DNA of 27,500 nucleotides from positions 1-27,500 of the forward strand of contig JAQGDQ010001046.1 in assembly GCA_030141605.1 (NCBI GenBank). Reading direction: 5' to 3'. The notes under the pieces are model-generated. The model had not been told where the DNA came from and made no database searches. It worked only from the letters and a program-made list of their open reading frames with translations. Position 1 is the first letter of the stretch, and each line of letters starts with the position of its first letter. This DNA comes from Tubiluchus corallicola. Taxonomy: Eukaryota > Priapulida > Priapulimorpha > Priapulimorphida > Tubiluchidae. Shown in pieces: positions 9,038-19,665 of this stretch. The position numbers were made by a program, and so were the translations under genes.

Positions 9038-9089
9038 TCGCTGACTCACCCTCCAGGGTGCACCACTCGCTAACCAAAAACGTATCTTA
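9038..9089 (-). repeat. Dispersed repeat, short copy
   Basis: CTGACTCACCCTCCAGGGTG followed by CACCACTCGCTAACCAAAAACGTAT is shared with the copy at 9176. CACCCT-CC-AGGGTG is a perfect small hairpin at the repeat end. Confidence 0.8.
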
Positions 9090-9175
9090 GCATTTCGCTT
9101 ACCTGCTTGAAAGATTACGAAACAACAAAAGAAAATTATTCATTATTTAAAATACTTTCACCAATTGATAAAATG

Positions 9176-9382
9176 TCGCTGACTCACCCTCCAGGGTGCA
9201 CCACTCACTAACCAAATAACTTATTTTTAATCTTATTGACAAGATACAGTAATTTTAAATTTTATTTAGTTAGTAACGTGTGTGCTACGAATACTCTGAC
9301 TATTTTTATAAACTTTATGCAATATGACCTAAACTTGTTTCAAAGGATTTATCGTCAAAATGGCTGCACCTAACGTCCGTCG
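9176..9382 (-). repeat. Dispersed repeat, longer copy, inverted relative to 22670-22855
   Basis: The reverse complement matches 22670-22855 in several blocks: CGTTAGGTG..GCCATTTT, TTTGAAACAAGTTT, CGTT.CTAACTAA.TAAAATTT, TTACTGTATCTTGTCAATAA (exact) and TTAGTGAGTG. It ends in the same hairpin as the short copy at 9038. No coding capacity; family unknown. Confidence 0.85.
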
Positions 9383-9607
9383 TCATTTTGAAAGCATCAG
9401 CATTTTGTTCGAAATATTTTTTTATCACACACCTGGCCGAGAATTTTAAGAATTTTTGTACGTTCACAAACTTACTTGACGTAGTCATATAAGAACATAT
9501 TTTTTAAATTTAAAATGTCTTAATTATAAATTTACATTAAGAAAGTCTTCTTTTGAAAATATGAGCATCAAGAAACAATTATCTGAATCGCGAATCTGAA
9601 AATCTTT
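9383..9607. other. Unassigned AT-rich spacer
   Basis: Nothing recognised; it may be a further diverged part of the dispersed repeat. Confidence 0.4.
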
Positions 9608-9615
9608 ACGTAACG

Positions 9616-10036
9616 CAGGGGTGTGCAAACTAGCCGGGACACATTAAACTTTCCCGCAATTCCTGTGGGCCACATGCAGTTTGGTCAAGGAGCCAAGTAC
9701 AGTAGGACGTAATAACGATTTTCTTGCATCCGATTTGCACACATCATTACTACTGCACTACTACACTCAAGAAACTATTTTAGAAGTTATTAAAATTTAT
9801 ATTAAAAATCATATATTTCATCATGTCCGACAGTGACATTAAGTGACAACGGTCTTGTAAGGGTTAATGGCAGCCGATCTAGAGGAAAAAACTACAATAT
9901 CTTTGCGATATTGGTGCAGACTTCAGCTGGATCGCGTACGCCGCACTTTTAGTACGTTGACAAACCTCTTCGCGGGCCGCACAAGATCTCTCGACGGGCC
10001 GCAGGTGGCCCACGGGCCGCAGTTTGCACACCCCTG
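9616..10036. mobile_element. Complete hAT-type MITE, copy 2, inverted relative to copy 1 (421 bp)
   Basis: It begins CAGGGGTGTGCAAACT and ends AGTTTGCACACCCCTG, its exact reverse complement. An exact 8-bp duplication ACGTAACG occurs at 9608-9615 and 10037-10044. The interior is recognisably the reverse complement of copy 1 (for example AGGGTTAATGGCAGCCGATC against GATCGGATGCCATTAACCCT) but about 80 bp shorter. No transposase. Confidence 0.95.
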
Positions 10037-10190
10037 ACGTAACGTCTATTTTTGCATAAAATCTCTCAGTTGACTCACCTGTGTTACACGCCTGTACAAT
10101 CTGACGAATATCGATGGTTGTGGTTTTGCGGACGAATCTTCAGCTACCGAATTCATGGCGTCGAGCAGGAAAAGCGAGAAGGTGTCAAAG

Positions 10191-10542
10191 AAATGTTTCA
10201 ATTCGGACACGGAAATGTTTCAATTCGGACACGGAAATGTTTCGATTCGGACACGGAAATGTTTCAATTCGGACACGGAAATGTTTCAATTCGGACACAG
10301 AAATGTTTCAATTCGGACACAGAAATGTTTCAATTCGGACACGGAAATGTTTCAATTCGAACACGGAAATGTTTCAATTCGGACACGGAAATGTTTCAAT
10401 TCGGACACGGAAATGTTTCAATTCGGACACGGAAATGTTTCAATTCGGACACGGAAATGTTTCAATTCGGACACGGAAATGTTTCAATTCGGACACGGAA
10501 ATGTTTCAATTCGGACACGGAAATGTTTCAATTCGGACACAG
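10191..10542. repeat. 22-bp minisatellite, exactly 16 units, open in all three plus frames
   Basis: The unit is AAATGTTTCAATTCGGACAC plus GG, with starts every 22 bp from 10191 to 10521. Since 22 is not a multiple of three and the unit has no stop in any frame, all three plus-strand frames stay open, each reading a 22-residue cycle. One of these frames starts with a real ATG (10155) whose first residues read MASSRKSEKVSKK. The open frames are explained by the repeat and are not evidence of a protein. Variants are mostly CG to CA (ACACGG to ACACAG in three units). Confidence 0.95.
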
Positions 10543-10659
10543 AAATGCTCACTTACAAGACAAACCTGAAAAAAGGAAAAGAAAGTTTGGCACTAATGTC
10601 AATTTCTGACAAAAATATAAAACAATATTAAATATTTAACAAATAATAATATATAATAT

Positions 10660-10840
10660 ATAACATAACATAACATAACATAACATAACATAACATCACA
10701 TCACATCACATAACATAACATAACATAACATAACATAACATAACATAACATAACATAACATAACATAACATAACGTAACATAACGTATCGTAACATAACA
10801 TAACAAAGATAACAAAACATAACATAACATAACATGATAC
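10660..10840. repeat. (TAACA)n pentanucleotide microsatellite
   Basis: Long runs of TAACA with interruptions (TCACA units near 10696-10710, and TAACG units near 10773-10792). It explains the hydrophobic-looking antisense frame in this stretch. Confidence 0.95.
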
Positions 10841-10844
10841 AATA

Positions 10845-11343
10845 CAATACTGTTTTCGACCATAATTTGTTCCTAAAAAGTGTTTGAAAACCGATTTGGT
10901 TGAGTACCGAACGATTTATTCTCATAAGAAATAAAGTAAAAGCAAATAATCCATTCTCAAGCACCAAATGAACTGTAAAGTATTACTAAAACGAAATTTA
11001 ATAATGCAAAAATGTTTGATTCAAACAGTAGATGTGATATTATTGATAAGAAAAACATAATAGAATTACTTTGAAAGAAAACATAATTATTCCTGCATGA
11101 AAAGGCGGAGAAAAATAAGCGTAGAAAGCACTTGGGCAATTCAAATCTTGTACGTGACTACTCGCGGGCGTGGTCGATTACCCTCGGCTCTACTCGGCTC
11201 GCTGCGCATGTGTTCATCACTTGTTTGGCGGTTGATCCAGTACCGAAATTCTGGTTGAGAGCGGAGACAATTTCAGCTAGAATTTTCTGATCGAAAACCG
11301 ATTTGTACGAGTACAGAGACATTCGACAACGGAGGTATGACTG
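10845..11343. mobile_element. Partial pogo/Tigger-like element, right end intact
   Basis: The right terminus read inward is CAGTCATACCTCCGTTGTCG, close in form to the CAGTCAACCTCGGGTATGAG terminus of the element at 14691, and a TA follows at 11344-11345. Two copies of GAAAACCGATTTG followed by GAGTAC (near 10886 and 11293) lie inside. The left terminus is not seen and may have been replaced by the pentanucleotide array. The left limit given is approximate. Confidence 0.5.
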
Positions 11344-11345
11344 TA

Positions 11346-11380
11346 TATATATATATATATATGTGTGTGTATATATAAAA
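11346..11380. repeat. (TA)n/(TG)n microsatellite
   Basis: Alternating TATATA and GTGTGT directly abuts the TA at the pogo-like end, as if the insertion target was a TA-rich microsatellite. Confidence 0.85.
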
Positions 11381-12096
11381 CCGTATATTATATAACATTA
11401 TAATATAAAAGTATTTAAAGGGCAACGAAAGGAAATTTTAAAGTATAACCCAAAAAACTTTCCATACAAGTTATATTATGTAGCATTAAATGAAGGCAGG
11501 ATGATTTTTTCATATACTACCCCATTTTCACGTCGGTTTAAAAGTACAATACATTTTAACACAATTAATACAGCAAAAGCGTTTCTGGTAATTAAATAAG
11601 AAGATTAAAGACTTAATTAACGTCGGGCGAACACAACTGCTGATGACATCACAAACTAACATAATTTTCAACAGCAAAAATATTCCACAAGCGCGTTGCA
11701 CGTGTCTGCGAAAGCGAAAATTGAAGTACAGTGCTACTACAAGTGTGCTGTAGTAATAAAACTAGGCAAGTTTTAAGATAAAAATTCAAATGTCAAATTT
11801 ACCACTGTACTCATGCATGAGTTGTCGAACATGTGTAGTCCATCACAAACTAACACATCTGAACTGAGATGTACAGCACCAGTTTTGTGCAATACCATTC
11901 TAACTAGTAAATGGCGAAATTCATGTAATGTGAAATTGTGTTTGTGTGGTAAGAATTCTTTCACGTAAATCATTTTTCAAAAAAATAGTATGTTTCTTTT
12001 CAATATTTTAAAAAGTAGATTGTTCTGACCTACAGTACGAGATTAGGTCAGATTTTGCTCTAAACTCACTTAAATGAAACACTTACGTAATTGGAA
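11381..12096. other. Unassigned AT-rich stretch
   Basis: No gene recognised. CATCACAAACTAACA occurs twice (near 11647 and 11839). Short open frames lack any recognisable feature. Confidence 0.4.
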
Positions 12097-13131
12097 AAGT
12101 AGGACACGTCTGCTAAAGCGAATGTGTTAAATTTGTGGAAAAGCAGTGTCGTACATGGGCAGCCTAAGTAGGACACTTCTGCTAAAGCGAATGTGTTAAA
12201 TTTGTGGAAAAGCAGCGTCGTACATGGGCATCTCAAGTAGGACACTTCCGCTAAAGCGAATGTGTTAAATTTGTGGAAAAGCAGTGTGGTACATGGGCAG
12301 CTCAAGTAGGACACTTCCGCTAAAGCGAATGTGTTAAATTTGTGGAAAAGCAGTGTCGTACATGGGCAACCCAAGTAGGACACTTCCGCTAAAGCGAATG
12401 TGTTAAATTTGTGGAAAAGCAGTGTCGTACATGGGCAACCCAAGTAGGACACTTCTGCTAAAGCGAATGTGTTAAATTTGTGGAAAAGCAGTGTCGTACA
12501 TGGGCAACCCAGGTAGGACACTTCTGCTAAAGCGAATGTGTTAAATTTGTGGAAAAGCAGTGTCGTACGTGGGCAACCCAAGTAGGACACTTCCGCTAAA
12601 GCGAATGTGTTAAATTTGTGGAAAAGCAGTGTCGTACATGGGCAACCCAGGTAGGACACTTCTGCTAAAGCGAATGTGTTAAATTTGTGGAAAAGCAGTG
12701 TCGTACGTGGGCAACCCAAGTAGGACACTTCCGCTAAAGCGAATGTGTTAAATTTGTGGAAAAGCAGTGTCGTACATGGGCAACCCAAGTAGGACACTTC
12801 TGCTAAAGCGAATGTGTTAAATTTGTGGAAAAGCAGTGTCGTACATGGGCAAGCCAAGTAGGACACTTCCGCTAAAGCGAATGTGTTAAATTTGTGGAAA
12901 AGCAGTGTCGTACATGGGCAACCCAAGTAGGACACTTCTGCTAAAGCGAATGTGTTAAATTTGTGGAAAAGCAGTGTCGTACATGGGCAAGCCAAGTAGG
13001 ACACTTCTGCTAAAGCGAATGTGTTAAATTTGTGGAAAAGCAGTGTCGTACATGGGCAGCCCAAATAGGACACTTCCGCTAAAGTGCATGAGCTAAATTT
13101 GTGGAAAAGCAGTGTGGTACATGGGCAGCCC
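12097..13131. repeat. 69-bp minisatellite, 15 units, with dimeric higher-order structure
   Basis: The 69-bp period starts at 12097 (AAGTAGGACAC) and 15 units fit exactly to 13131, followed by a partial unit. Because 69 is a multiple of three, the minus strand holds one long open frame (23-residue cycle, VSYLGCPCTTLLFHKFNTF core), but that frame has no ATG or internal methionine and begins at TTG right after an in-frame stop, so I treat it as non-coding. Inner units alternate between two types (AGGTAGG with TACGTGGG, then AAGTAGG with TACATGGG), giving a 138-bp dimer. Outer units are more divergent. Confidence 0.95.
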
Positions 13132-13518
13132 AAGTAGGACACTGGCAATTTCTGCCATTATTTTAACTTTACATCGAGAATTTTGTAAAGTTTTTAAAAA
13201 TTCTGTGAAGGTTTCTTCATTTTATTAGAAATTATGCTTGTTGGCTGAGTTGCTGTCAGTTTGGCATCAAAAAAACTTGCTTGACTAGGTTGTTAAACTC
13301 AGCAAGCAGTACGTAGCTTATTTCACTTTAAAAATTTAATATTGACGCCAAATTTAGTATTGGCCATTCTCATAGCTCAGAATATGACTCTTTTATTTGA
13401 TCAGATGTTTAATAAATTATTTAACGTGTATTGGCGTGTTCAATTGTTATTATTTAATAAACTAGAACAACGGACGCTGCCAGTACAGTTAACGACCAAT
13501 TCGTGAAAGGTTTCCAAT
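13132..13518. other. Spacer between minisatellite and its inverted relatives
   Basis: AT-rich with no gene recognised. Confidence 0.4.
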
Positions 13519-13610
13519 GTCCTACTTGTGTAGTCCATGTACGACGCGTCCTACTTGGGCTAACCCATGTACGCCAATTGTCCTACTTCGGCTAGTGCCC
13601 TACTCGCTCC
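13519..13610. repeat. Three degenerate inverted relatives of the 69-bp unit
   Basis: GTCCTACTT occurs at 13519, 13548 and 13580, the first two followed by CCATGTACG. These are the reverse complement of the 69-bp unit core (CGTACATGGGC..AAGTAGGAC), spaced 29-32 bp and without the intervening 40 bp. Confidence 0.8.
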
Positions 13611-14050
13611 CAACATAATTATTTCTATTTTTAACTAAGCTTGTTCAGACATTGAATTGTAGTGACCTACTAATTAAGAGACAAACTATTAGATGAATAT
13701 CTCCAATAAATTCATTTGCATTGTAAATTAAATTTAAAATTACAGGTTTCTAATTTAAACACTTTTAAGAACTTCTTTGAACAAAGAAAAACAAATAAGA
13801 ATATATGCTTCAGAAATCAAGAAGTGAAACTATTTACTTCTACCGTTTCTAACAAAATTCATCTTTGCCAATGTGAGATGAGAAACCTTCGACGGAACAC
13901 GTCGTCATCACTACGATGACGCATAGTCACAAGATTCGCGAGTCATAGATCAACGGTGAAATTCACTTTGATTCAAGTTCGCATGTCACAAATTCAAATA
14001 GAAGTGGTGCTGACAAACCACTGGCATAGCAGTGTCTAGCCTTTTTACTA
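13611..14050. other. Unassigned stretch with one small hairpin
   Basis: No gene supported. CGTCATC-ACTAC-GATGACG near 13902-13920 is a 7-bp perfect stem. An open frame at 13716-13919 starts at TTG and lacks features. Confidence 0.4.
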
Positions 14051-14149
14051 GATAAAAAAATCTCCTTATCTATATTCCGTAAAGGATAGCAGAATAGGTG
14101 ATTTCATAGTCTTTTCACTATCCTTTCTCTAGTTCTAGATCTGTCTATA

Positions 14150-14256
14150 CATTTTAACCATTCTTCAAAACTTATTAGAGATTCTTTTCTTAATCATGTT
14201 TTATTGTAGTATTGTAAAAAGATGAATAAGCTAAAATTGAATTGAATTGAATTGTG
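14150..14256 (+). mobile_element. LINE-type 3' end with (TTGAA)n tail
   Basis: GATGAATAAGCTAAAATTGA is followed by repeated ATTGA to 14254, the same design as the tail at 8795-8853 (AATAAATTGATTGATTG) but with a pentamer. Only the tail is recognisable and no reverse transcriptase is seen. Confidence 0.45.
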
Positions 14257-14690
14257 TTTATCTGTCTTGAAGGCGGATTATAAAAAGTGTCCACAACAAA
14301 CGTAATGGGCATAATATAGATGATGATGTCGCAAATTCAATTCGTTTCGAATTTGGTTTCTAGTTGAGAATTCCCTTGAGTACATCGAAATTAATAGAGG
14401 AATTTACGAAAATAAATTATACAACTTGTCTTTTTCCTGCAATGCAGGGTGCCTGACTTTCTTTGGCCATTGTTGTTATAAAATTCAGTGATATGACGAA
14501 TTTATTTTTTGAAACGAAATAACAAAATGTGTAAGCAGAAGCACAACAAAAAATATTGTCTGCACTCTGCAATATTACTGTATGATCTTTATTGTTTTAT
14601 TAAAATGGATTAGCAAAACGGTTATGACCATGCTTTCGGCTATGAACTATGAAAATATTAGTTATCATGTCGCTCAAGTTGCATGACATA

Positions 14691-15162
14691 CAGTCAACCT
14701 CGGGTATGAGATACTCGCTTATAAGAGACCACCAACACTGGACCCGATTTTTCGTAACACTTTTCCTATGTAAAAATTTTCGTATATAAGATACTCGAAT
14801 ATAAGGGACTTTCGGTTACAAGGGACAATACCTTCAGGTCCCGAGTAATAGAAACCCAGGTAAATTGCCTTGCATATAAGGGACCCTATAATCAAAGCGA
14901 AATTGATCGATTTTTAACCTCGATTTTTTGCAAACTCGGTGTTCGAACAGCTCGGTTTCCATGGTCACATACGCCTCGGGTCACTGAAGGAGCTTCCTAC
15001 ATACCGTTTGCAGTGAATGTGTAGCAATAATCCATAAAAATATGGGTAAAATACAGGTCTAGATACACCATCGGTCTGGCACAACTTCAGCTATAACGGA
15101 CATCGGGTATAAGGGACGGTTTTTTCCGGTCCCGAGGTGTCGCTTATATCCGAGGCTGACTG
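14691..15162. mobile_element. Complete pogo/Tigger-type MITE (472 bp)
   Basis: The left end is CAGTCAACCTCGGGTATGAG and the right end, read inward, is CAGTCAGCCTCGGATATAAG, so the inverted repeats are imperfect but clear. A TA lies on each side (14689-14690 and 15163-15164), as for Tc1/mariner-pogo insertions. ATATAAGGGAC-like motifs recur inside (near 14800, 14875 and 15108), as does GGTCCCGAG. No transposase frame. Confidence 0.9.
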
Positions 15163-15164
15163 TA

Positions 15165-15479
15165 ATACGTATGTGAACACAGGAGGAACAAAGGAGACAC
15201 ACTTGGCACCATGCTCAAGTGTGGTTAGGGTACCAACACACCTTAATCCAGCTCTGAGGCAAATAAGTGTCATTGAAGTTGAAATGAATGAGAGAAAAAT
15301 TGGAAAGAGAAAATTTCACTGTTGACATGCAGTTAATTGTCAGTTGATCTCTGAAAATCGATACAACCATGGATTAAAATGGATTTTGCAAGGCAGCAAT
15401 ATTGCTTTTGGTAATAATTTCAATAACAAAATAAATTAAACAATATTAATTAAATAATGTAAATTAACTTTACAGCCCA
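15165..15479. other. Unassigned spacer
   Basis: No gene supported. Overlapping short frames on both strands (15091-15325) mostly read the MITE right end and its flank. Confidence 0.4.
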
Positions 15480-15605
15480 ATGATAGTGTGCTCTCGCTCC
15501 CCACCCGGGAGGTTGGGGGTTCAATCCCTAACTGAGTCATACTAAAGACACTTAAAAAACGGTACTGCTGCTTCTTCGACCAAGCAAGCGTGTTTATCAA
15601 AGTAA
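15480..15605 (+). mobile_element. tRNA-derived SINE
   Basis: GATAGTGTGCTCTCGCTCC is A-box-like, and GGGGGTTCAATCCC is a good B box 35 bp later, so an internal Pol III promoter is present. The body that follows (CTAAAGACACTTAAAAAACG, then GGTACTGCTGCTTCTTCGAC) resembles the conserved central domain shared by widespread animal SINEs (Meta/Nin-type). I name that resemblance from memory only. The 3' boundary is uncertain. Confidence 0.65.
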
Positions 15606-16145
15606 CATGCAGGTGATAATATTCAGGAGCGCCTTGGAAATAAGTATTGAGTTATTTAAGGTGTTATTCCCAGACTACGTCCTAAACGAAAATTATAATT
15701 ATTCTGCAAGCTTTTGCTTAGTTTCCAGGGATGAGAATTTTCTATGTCTTCTTCTTCTATGTCTTCTTCCGCGGATACGCGGAATTCCCAGTTTTTGGAA
15801 AACCAGTAGTGCCATTTTTGTAAATTGCGTGAACTCGTTGAGAAAATTTTAACAGACCCAGTACATTATTTCATAAGGCGACCGCTAGATGGCAGGCCGT
15901 CATTTTGTTTACATCCAAGCACGACACGTGTGTAGCTGGCATATCGGCGTGTTTAGTGCTTTACTCAGCTTGTGTAAGTGGTTTAGAGTCAATTAGGCAG
16001 AGTTATTTGAGTCAATTGCCAACAGTTTTTATATGCTTTTACCATACCATACCATACATTTGGACAAAGCTCTTTGCCCATAACAATTACGAATTTATGG
16101 TTGTTTATATATCCGCCTTTATGTACAATTATTTGTTTTTACTAG
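15606..16145. other. Unassigned stretch with a CTCF-like motif
   Basis: CCGCTAGATGGCAGG at 15882-15896 fits the CTCF core consensus closely. A 53-bp segment (15988-16040, GTCAATT..AGAGTTATTTGAGTCAATTG) matches 22121-22175 beside the 134-bp satellite. Short open frames here have no recognisable product. Confidence 0.4.
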
Positions 16146-16153
16146 TACTAGTA
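16146..16153. repeat. Left TACTAGTA, candidate 8-bp target duplication
   Basis: TACTAGTA immediately precedes GGGTGGCTGA and recurs at 19681-19688 after the reverse complement. It is itself a palindrome, so it could instead be the outer part of the inverted repeat. Confidence 0.6.
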
Positions 16154-16969
16154 GGGTGGCTGAACGAAAATTGTAGAGCGCGCCACCATAGCTGCAAGCG
16201 TGCTCATTTGATAGAGCTATGAGCATATAGTTGATTAAAAAAAACCAGATTTAAAATAATTAGGTTGTTTTGAAATGGCGCTCAGTTAAATTTCAAAAAA
16301 ACGCTCGAGTTTTGGGAGTAAGAAAAAATGACTAAGTCCGGTTTGAACAAAAAGTTAAAAATTGTACTTTTAGCATTCTATTATTTATAACTAAAAATTC
16401 CAAATGCAGGTTTTAGTATGTTAGTGTTGTTAAATGGAGTGCATTGTACGAGAAATAATCATATCAAGTCATATGGCAACATAGTATTCGTTTTTCCAGC
16501 ATCCAAAATTCATCCAAATGATGTTTTACCTTAACAGGTGTGAAAATGGACCTTTTACGAAAGTGTGCTAACTTGTCAACTTTAGAGTGTTATAAAAGAT
16601 GCCAATTCAGCTGGTAATTAATTGTTAATATGACTTTTGGTAGCTCAGTGTACATAGAACAGATATTCATAAACACTTTGCACCTTCAGATTTATGCTAG
16701 GGAAAACTTTTACAGGAAAAACTGGGAAAACAGCATTTTCGTGAGTATTACCAAATTTACGATGTGAAAACTAGGCGTTTTAGAAAGTGGGATTTAGTTG
16801 GTTACACATAGCCATTGAAGTGATTTTTCTGTGTTTAGTGCCAAGTCCATGTTTTCCTCTTGTACAGGTAAAAATCTAGGATTTTTTTCAAAAATAATAC
16901 CTTAAATCTGTAATCTTTTATCATAGGGCATGTACTACCTTGATTACACCTGTTTTAATGCATTGATGA

Positions 16970-17460
16970 CCTGCTTCCAGGCACATCTAATTGATATTTT
17001 TATCATTTTTGTTACTTCATGGTATAATATAAATGTTAACCGAATCATAATTAATGATGTGCGTTTTAGTACCCAAGACCGGTTATCAAGGGCTCCGCAA
17101 CACCTATTGCTGGAAATTCTTAATTAGTTTCACCTGACACAACTAATTGATAGCTGTTTTATTTTATAATTTTAAATGCCAATTGTTACCTTTTCTCAGA
17201 TACTCAGATACGTTTCTTAAGAAATGATAAAGCATGGAAAAGCTGGATACATAATAGGTCTGCAATTTCTCCAGGTGCATGTAATTCACACTTGTTTTCA
17301 TGTATTTTTTTTTCTTTTTTCGGGCATATCTAATTGATGTTTTGTATTTTTGTTATGTACGTATAATGAAATTTTTCTAGTGTGAAAGCTGCATAACAAG
17401 TTTGCAATTTCCAGGTGCATCTAATCGACAATGCATGTATTTTTTGGATGTAGTTATTTG
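16970..17460. repeat. Old degenerate tandem repeat, about 140 bp period
   Basis: CCAGG[T/C][G/A]CAT[C/G]TAATT-like motifs recur near 16977, 17270, 17322 and 17412. The segments from 17240 (AAGCTGGATACATAATAGG) and 17385 (AAGCTGCATAACAAG) align over about 55 bp. It lies inside the TIR-bounded block. Confidence 0.55.
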
Positions 17461-19440
17461 TACTGTTAGCTCAGTGTAGCTTGGTAGGATTAACTGCCTG
17501 CAATGAAATGTCTTCTAACATTATCTGAGATACAAAATTGCCAAATACAGTTATTGCAATATGACTGTGTGCTGTAACTTGCAATATATGTAGAGCTTAC
17601 AATTCCCGTTTCTCAATTTCAAATGTGTACTAGATTTTAACTTGGCTAGAATATGTTCATTGTATATTACGTCCCATACAAATCGTACACTAGGGTTTTG
17701 CAGCAGATCTATTAGCAATTTATTTTTCTTGTATTTGCTCACTACTTTTTTGCTCTGCTATTAGTCAAGTTCATTCTTCAATTTTTTTGTTTTTTTATTT
17801 TACTGCTAGGTAAAGTCAAAAATGACAAAAGTTAAAAAATAACTAAAACTTTACTTGTAATAATGTAAAGTAAATTTATTATAAATAATGATGTTAACTA
17901 CACAAAATATTCATATCTGATTTCTTTTTATAGTACATTATACAATTTTTGTACCACTTTCTTAATATGAAGGTTTTAATGAATTAATGATAGACTACGC
18001 CTAGTTATCAAACTTGGGTAAAAATGGAAAACGAAAAGTAAAATTATTGCAAGTAAACCTGATATGGGTTTTTTGGATACAAGCACAACATCAAACTACA
18101 AGAAGTCTATGATGCACCCACTCCTGCTGAGTATATCTTCATGGTTGATTGCTGAGTTTTTAGGACAAATAAGATTGAAGAAACGAAGACTTAATTAAAA
18201 TGAATAGTGGTTCACATATTGGGTTGGTAAAATATATGACTATAAATTTATCATAGTAAAGTATAAAAGTATTTTACTAAAATTTGAATTTTCTGTACAA
18301 GAGATGCTAATGATTTAAGCTTACTTTTAACAACAAGCATTTACAAGCTAATTTACAAAAGTTTACATGTTTGAAACTTTGATTTTTAAAATAGTATGTT
18401 AGATCTCAGAAATGTCAATGGGTTTATTAATTATCTGATCTTGAACTCCAAATTCAAATGTTGATCTTTTAGCGGTTGTATAACGCAAAATGAAGATGAC
18501 ACTATAATAACTTTACTGGTCTGCAGGGTTCCACTAGGCTAGGTAAGATTTGCAAAAGCCTAGAAAAACAAGTTTTCAATATTTAAGTTTCTCATAATTA
18601 TTCTTTAACATCATAATAAACATCAAAATTAATAGTTTTGTTTATCATAGTTTTGTTGACTGGAAAACCTTTAGCTAAAACTAAAGTTTAGTCAGAATGG
18701 TTAATGAGAATATGAAGGAATTAAATTCTTGGCAAATAAATACCTTAGTACTTTAACCTGCTTTCATTATAATGTGACTAACATAACGCAAAAACGGCTA
18801 AAATATTGGCTGCGCATAATAATTTTGGGAGTGTGAGGTGATTCTGCTTGGATATACACAGTACATTTTAGAGCATCTAATGAATTTATTAGCAATTATC
18901 TTTAAGGCATAATTTTGTACTGGTAGGCAATGTGCAAACAATAGAATTCAACATAGTAGCAAAATGTTGATTAAAACAAATAATAACATAAAAAACTAAA
19001 TTGTGTATTTAAAATTGTTTTAGACAAAGCAATTGTTTTAGAAGTTACAGTTAATGCTTTCAGAAGTAATTTCAGCTTGAGTAATAAGCAAAACTTTACC
19101 TGCATAGCTAGGCCCACACAAAGTACTCTTAAATTTAAAATAGCATTTGAACCATTGTTACAGCGATAAAGTTAAGATTAGGCTTGGAAGAATAGTTTGA
19201 GATGCGAGCCAATAAGATTTTCATTTTTCGAGGACTGAATAATGGCGTATATTTTCAAAATACGCTATTTTGACGACTAAAATGTTGGAGTTTAATTGTG
19301 GCTCGGGTCTTAAAATAATCAGCGGGGTTTTTTTTACTCAGGTAAGCTTGAAATTTTAGGTTTTTAAGTTGTTAGTCCGGGCCGCAAATTGATTTGAAAA
19401 TACCCATCGTAGTTTTTAAATCGGGGCCATTTTTGATGTC
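17461..19440. other. AT-rich interior of the TIR-bounded block, no gene seen
   Basis: About 2 kb with frequent stops in all frames and no recognisable repeat, RNA gene or domain. Confidence 0.5.
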
Positions 19441-19654
19441 ACGCTGACGGATCGATTGCAGTAAAGCCGTTTTTGACAACTTCACATGTTTCCTGCTCAA
19501 AACTTAGAACAGTACAGAAAATTAAATTTCGGCAGATAAAAGACCGATAACAGTAGTTTAACTGTATTAAGTTGATTTTTAATTTACTGTCATATTGTTT
19601 GAAAACTGATAACCAAAATATGCTAGAAAATGATGTTCTACCTTCATCTCCCAC

Positions 19655-19665
19655 AATATGGCGGC
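19655..19665 (+). promoter_or_regulatory. YY1/Pho-like motif at the right TIR
   Basis: AATATGGCGGC matches the YY1 consensus (AANATGGCGGC). It is part of the right inverted repeat, and the left copy has a one-base difference (CCACCAT instead of CCGCCAT). Confidence 0.4.

Noticed and set aside
8899-9090. 63-codon ORF
   Set aside because: Its 3' part is the dispersed repeat at 9038; no domain or promoter.
10052-10631. Three overlapping plus-strand ORFs of 151-185 codons
   Set aside because: All three are translations of the same 22-bp array; no domain and no conserved frame.
10660-10840. Telomeric repeat
   Set aside because: The unit is TAACA, not TTAGG/TTAGGG or their complements.
10701-10967. 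Minus-strand 88-codon frame with MLCYVMLCYVM run resembling a membrane peptide
   Set aside because: Direct translation of the (TAACA)n pentanucleotide array.
12066-13148. 360-codon minus-strand frame with 23-residue Cys-rich repeats as a structural protein
   Set aside because: Starts at TTG directly after an in-frame stop, contains no methionine, and is fully explained by a stop-free 69-bp unit divisible by three.
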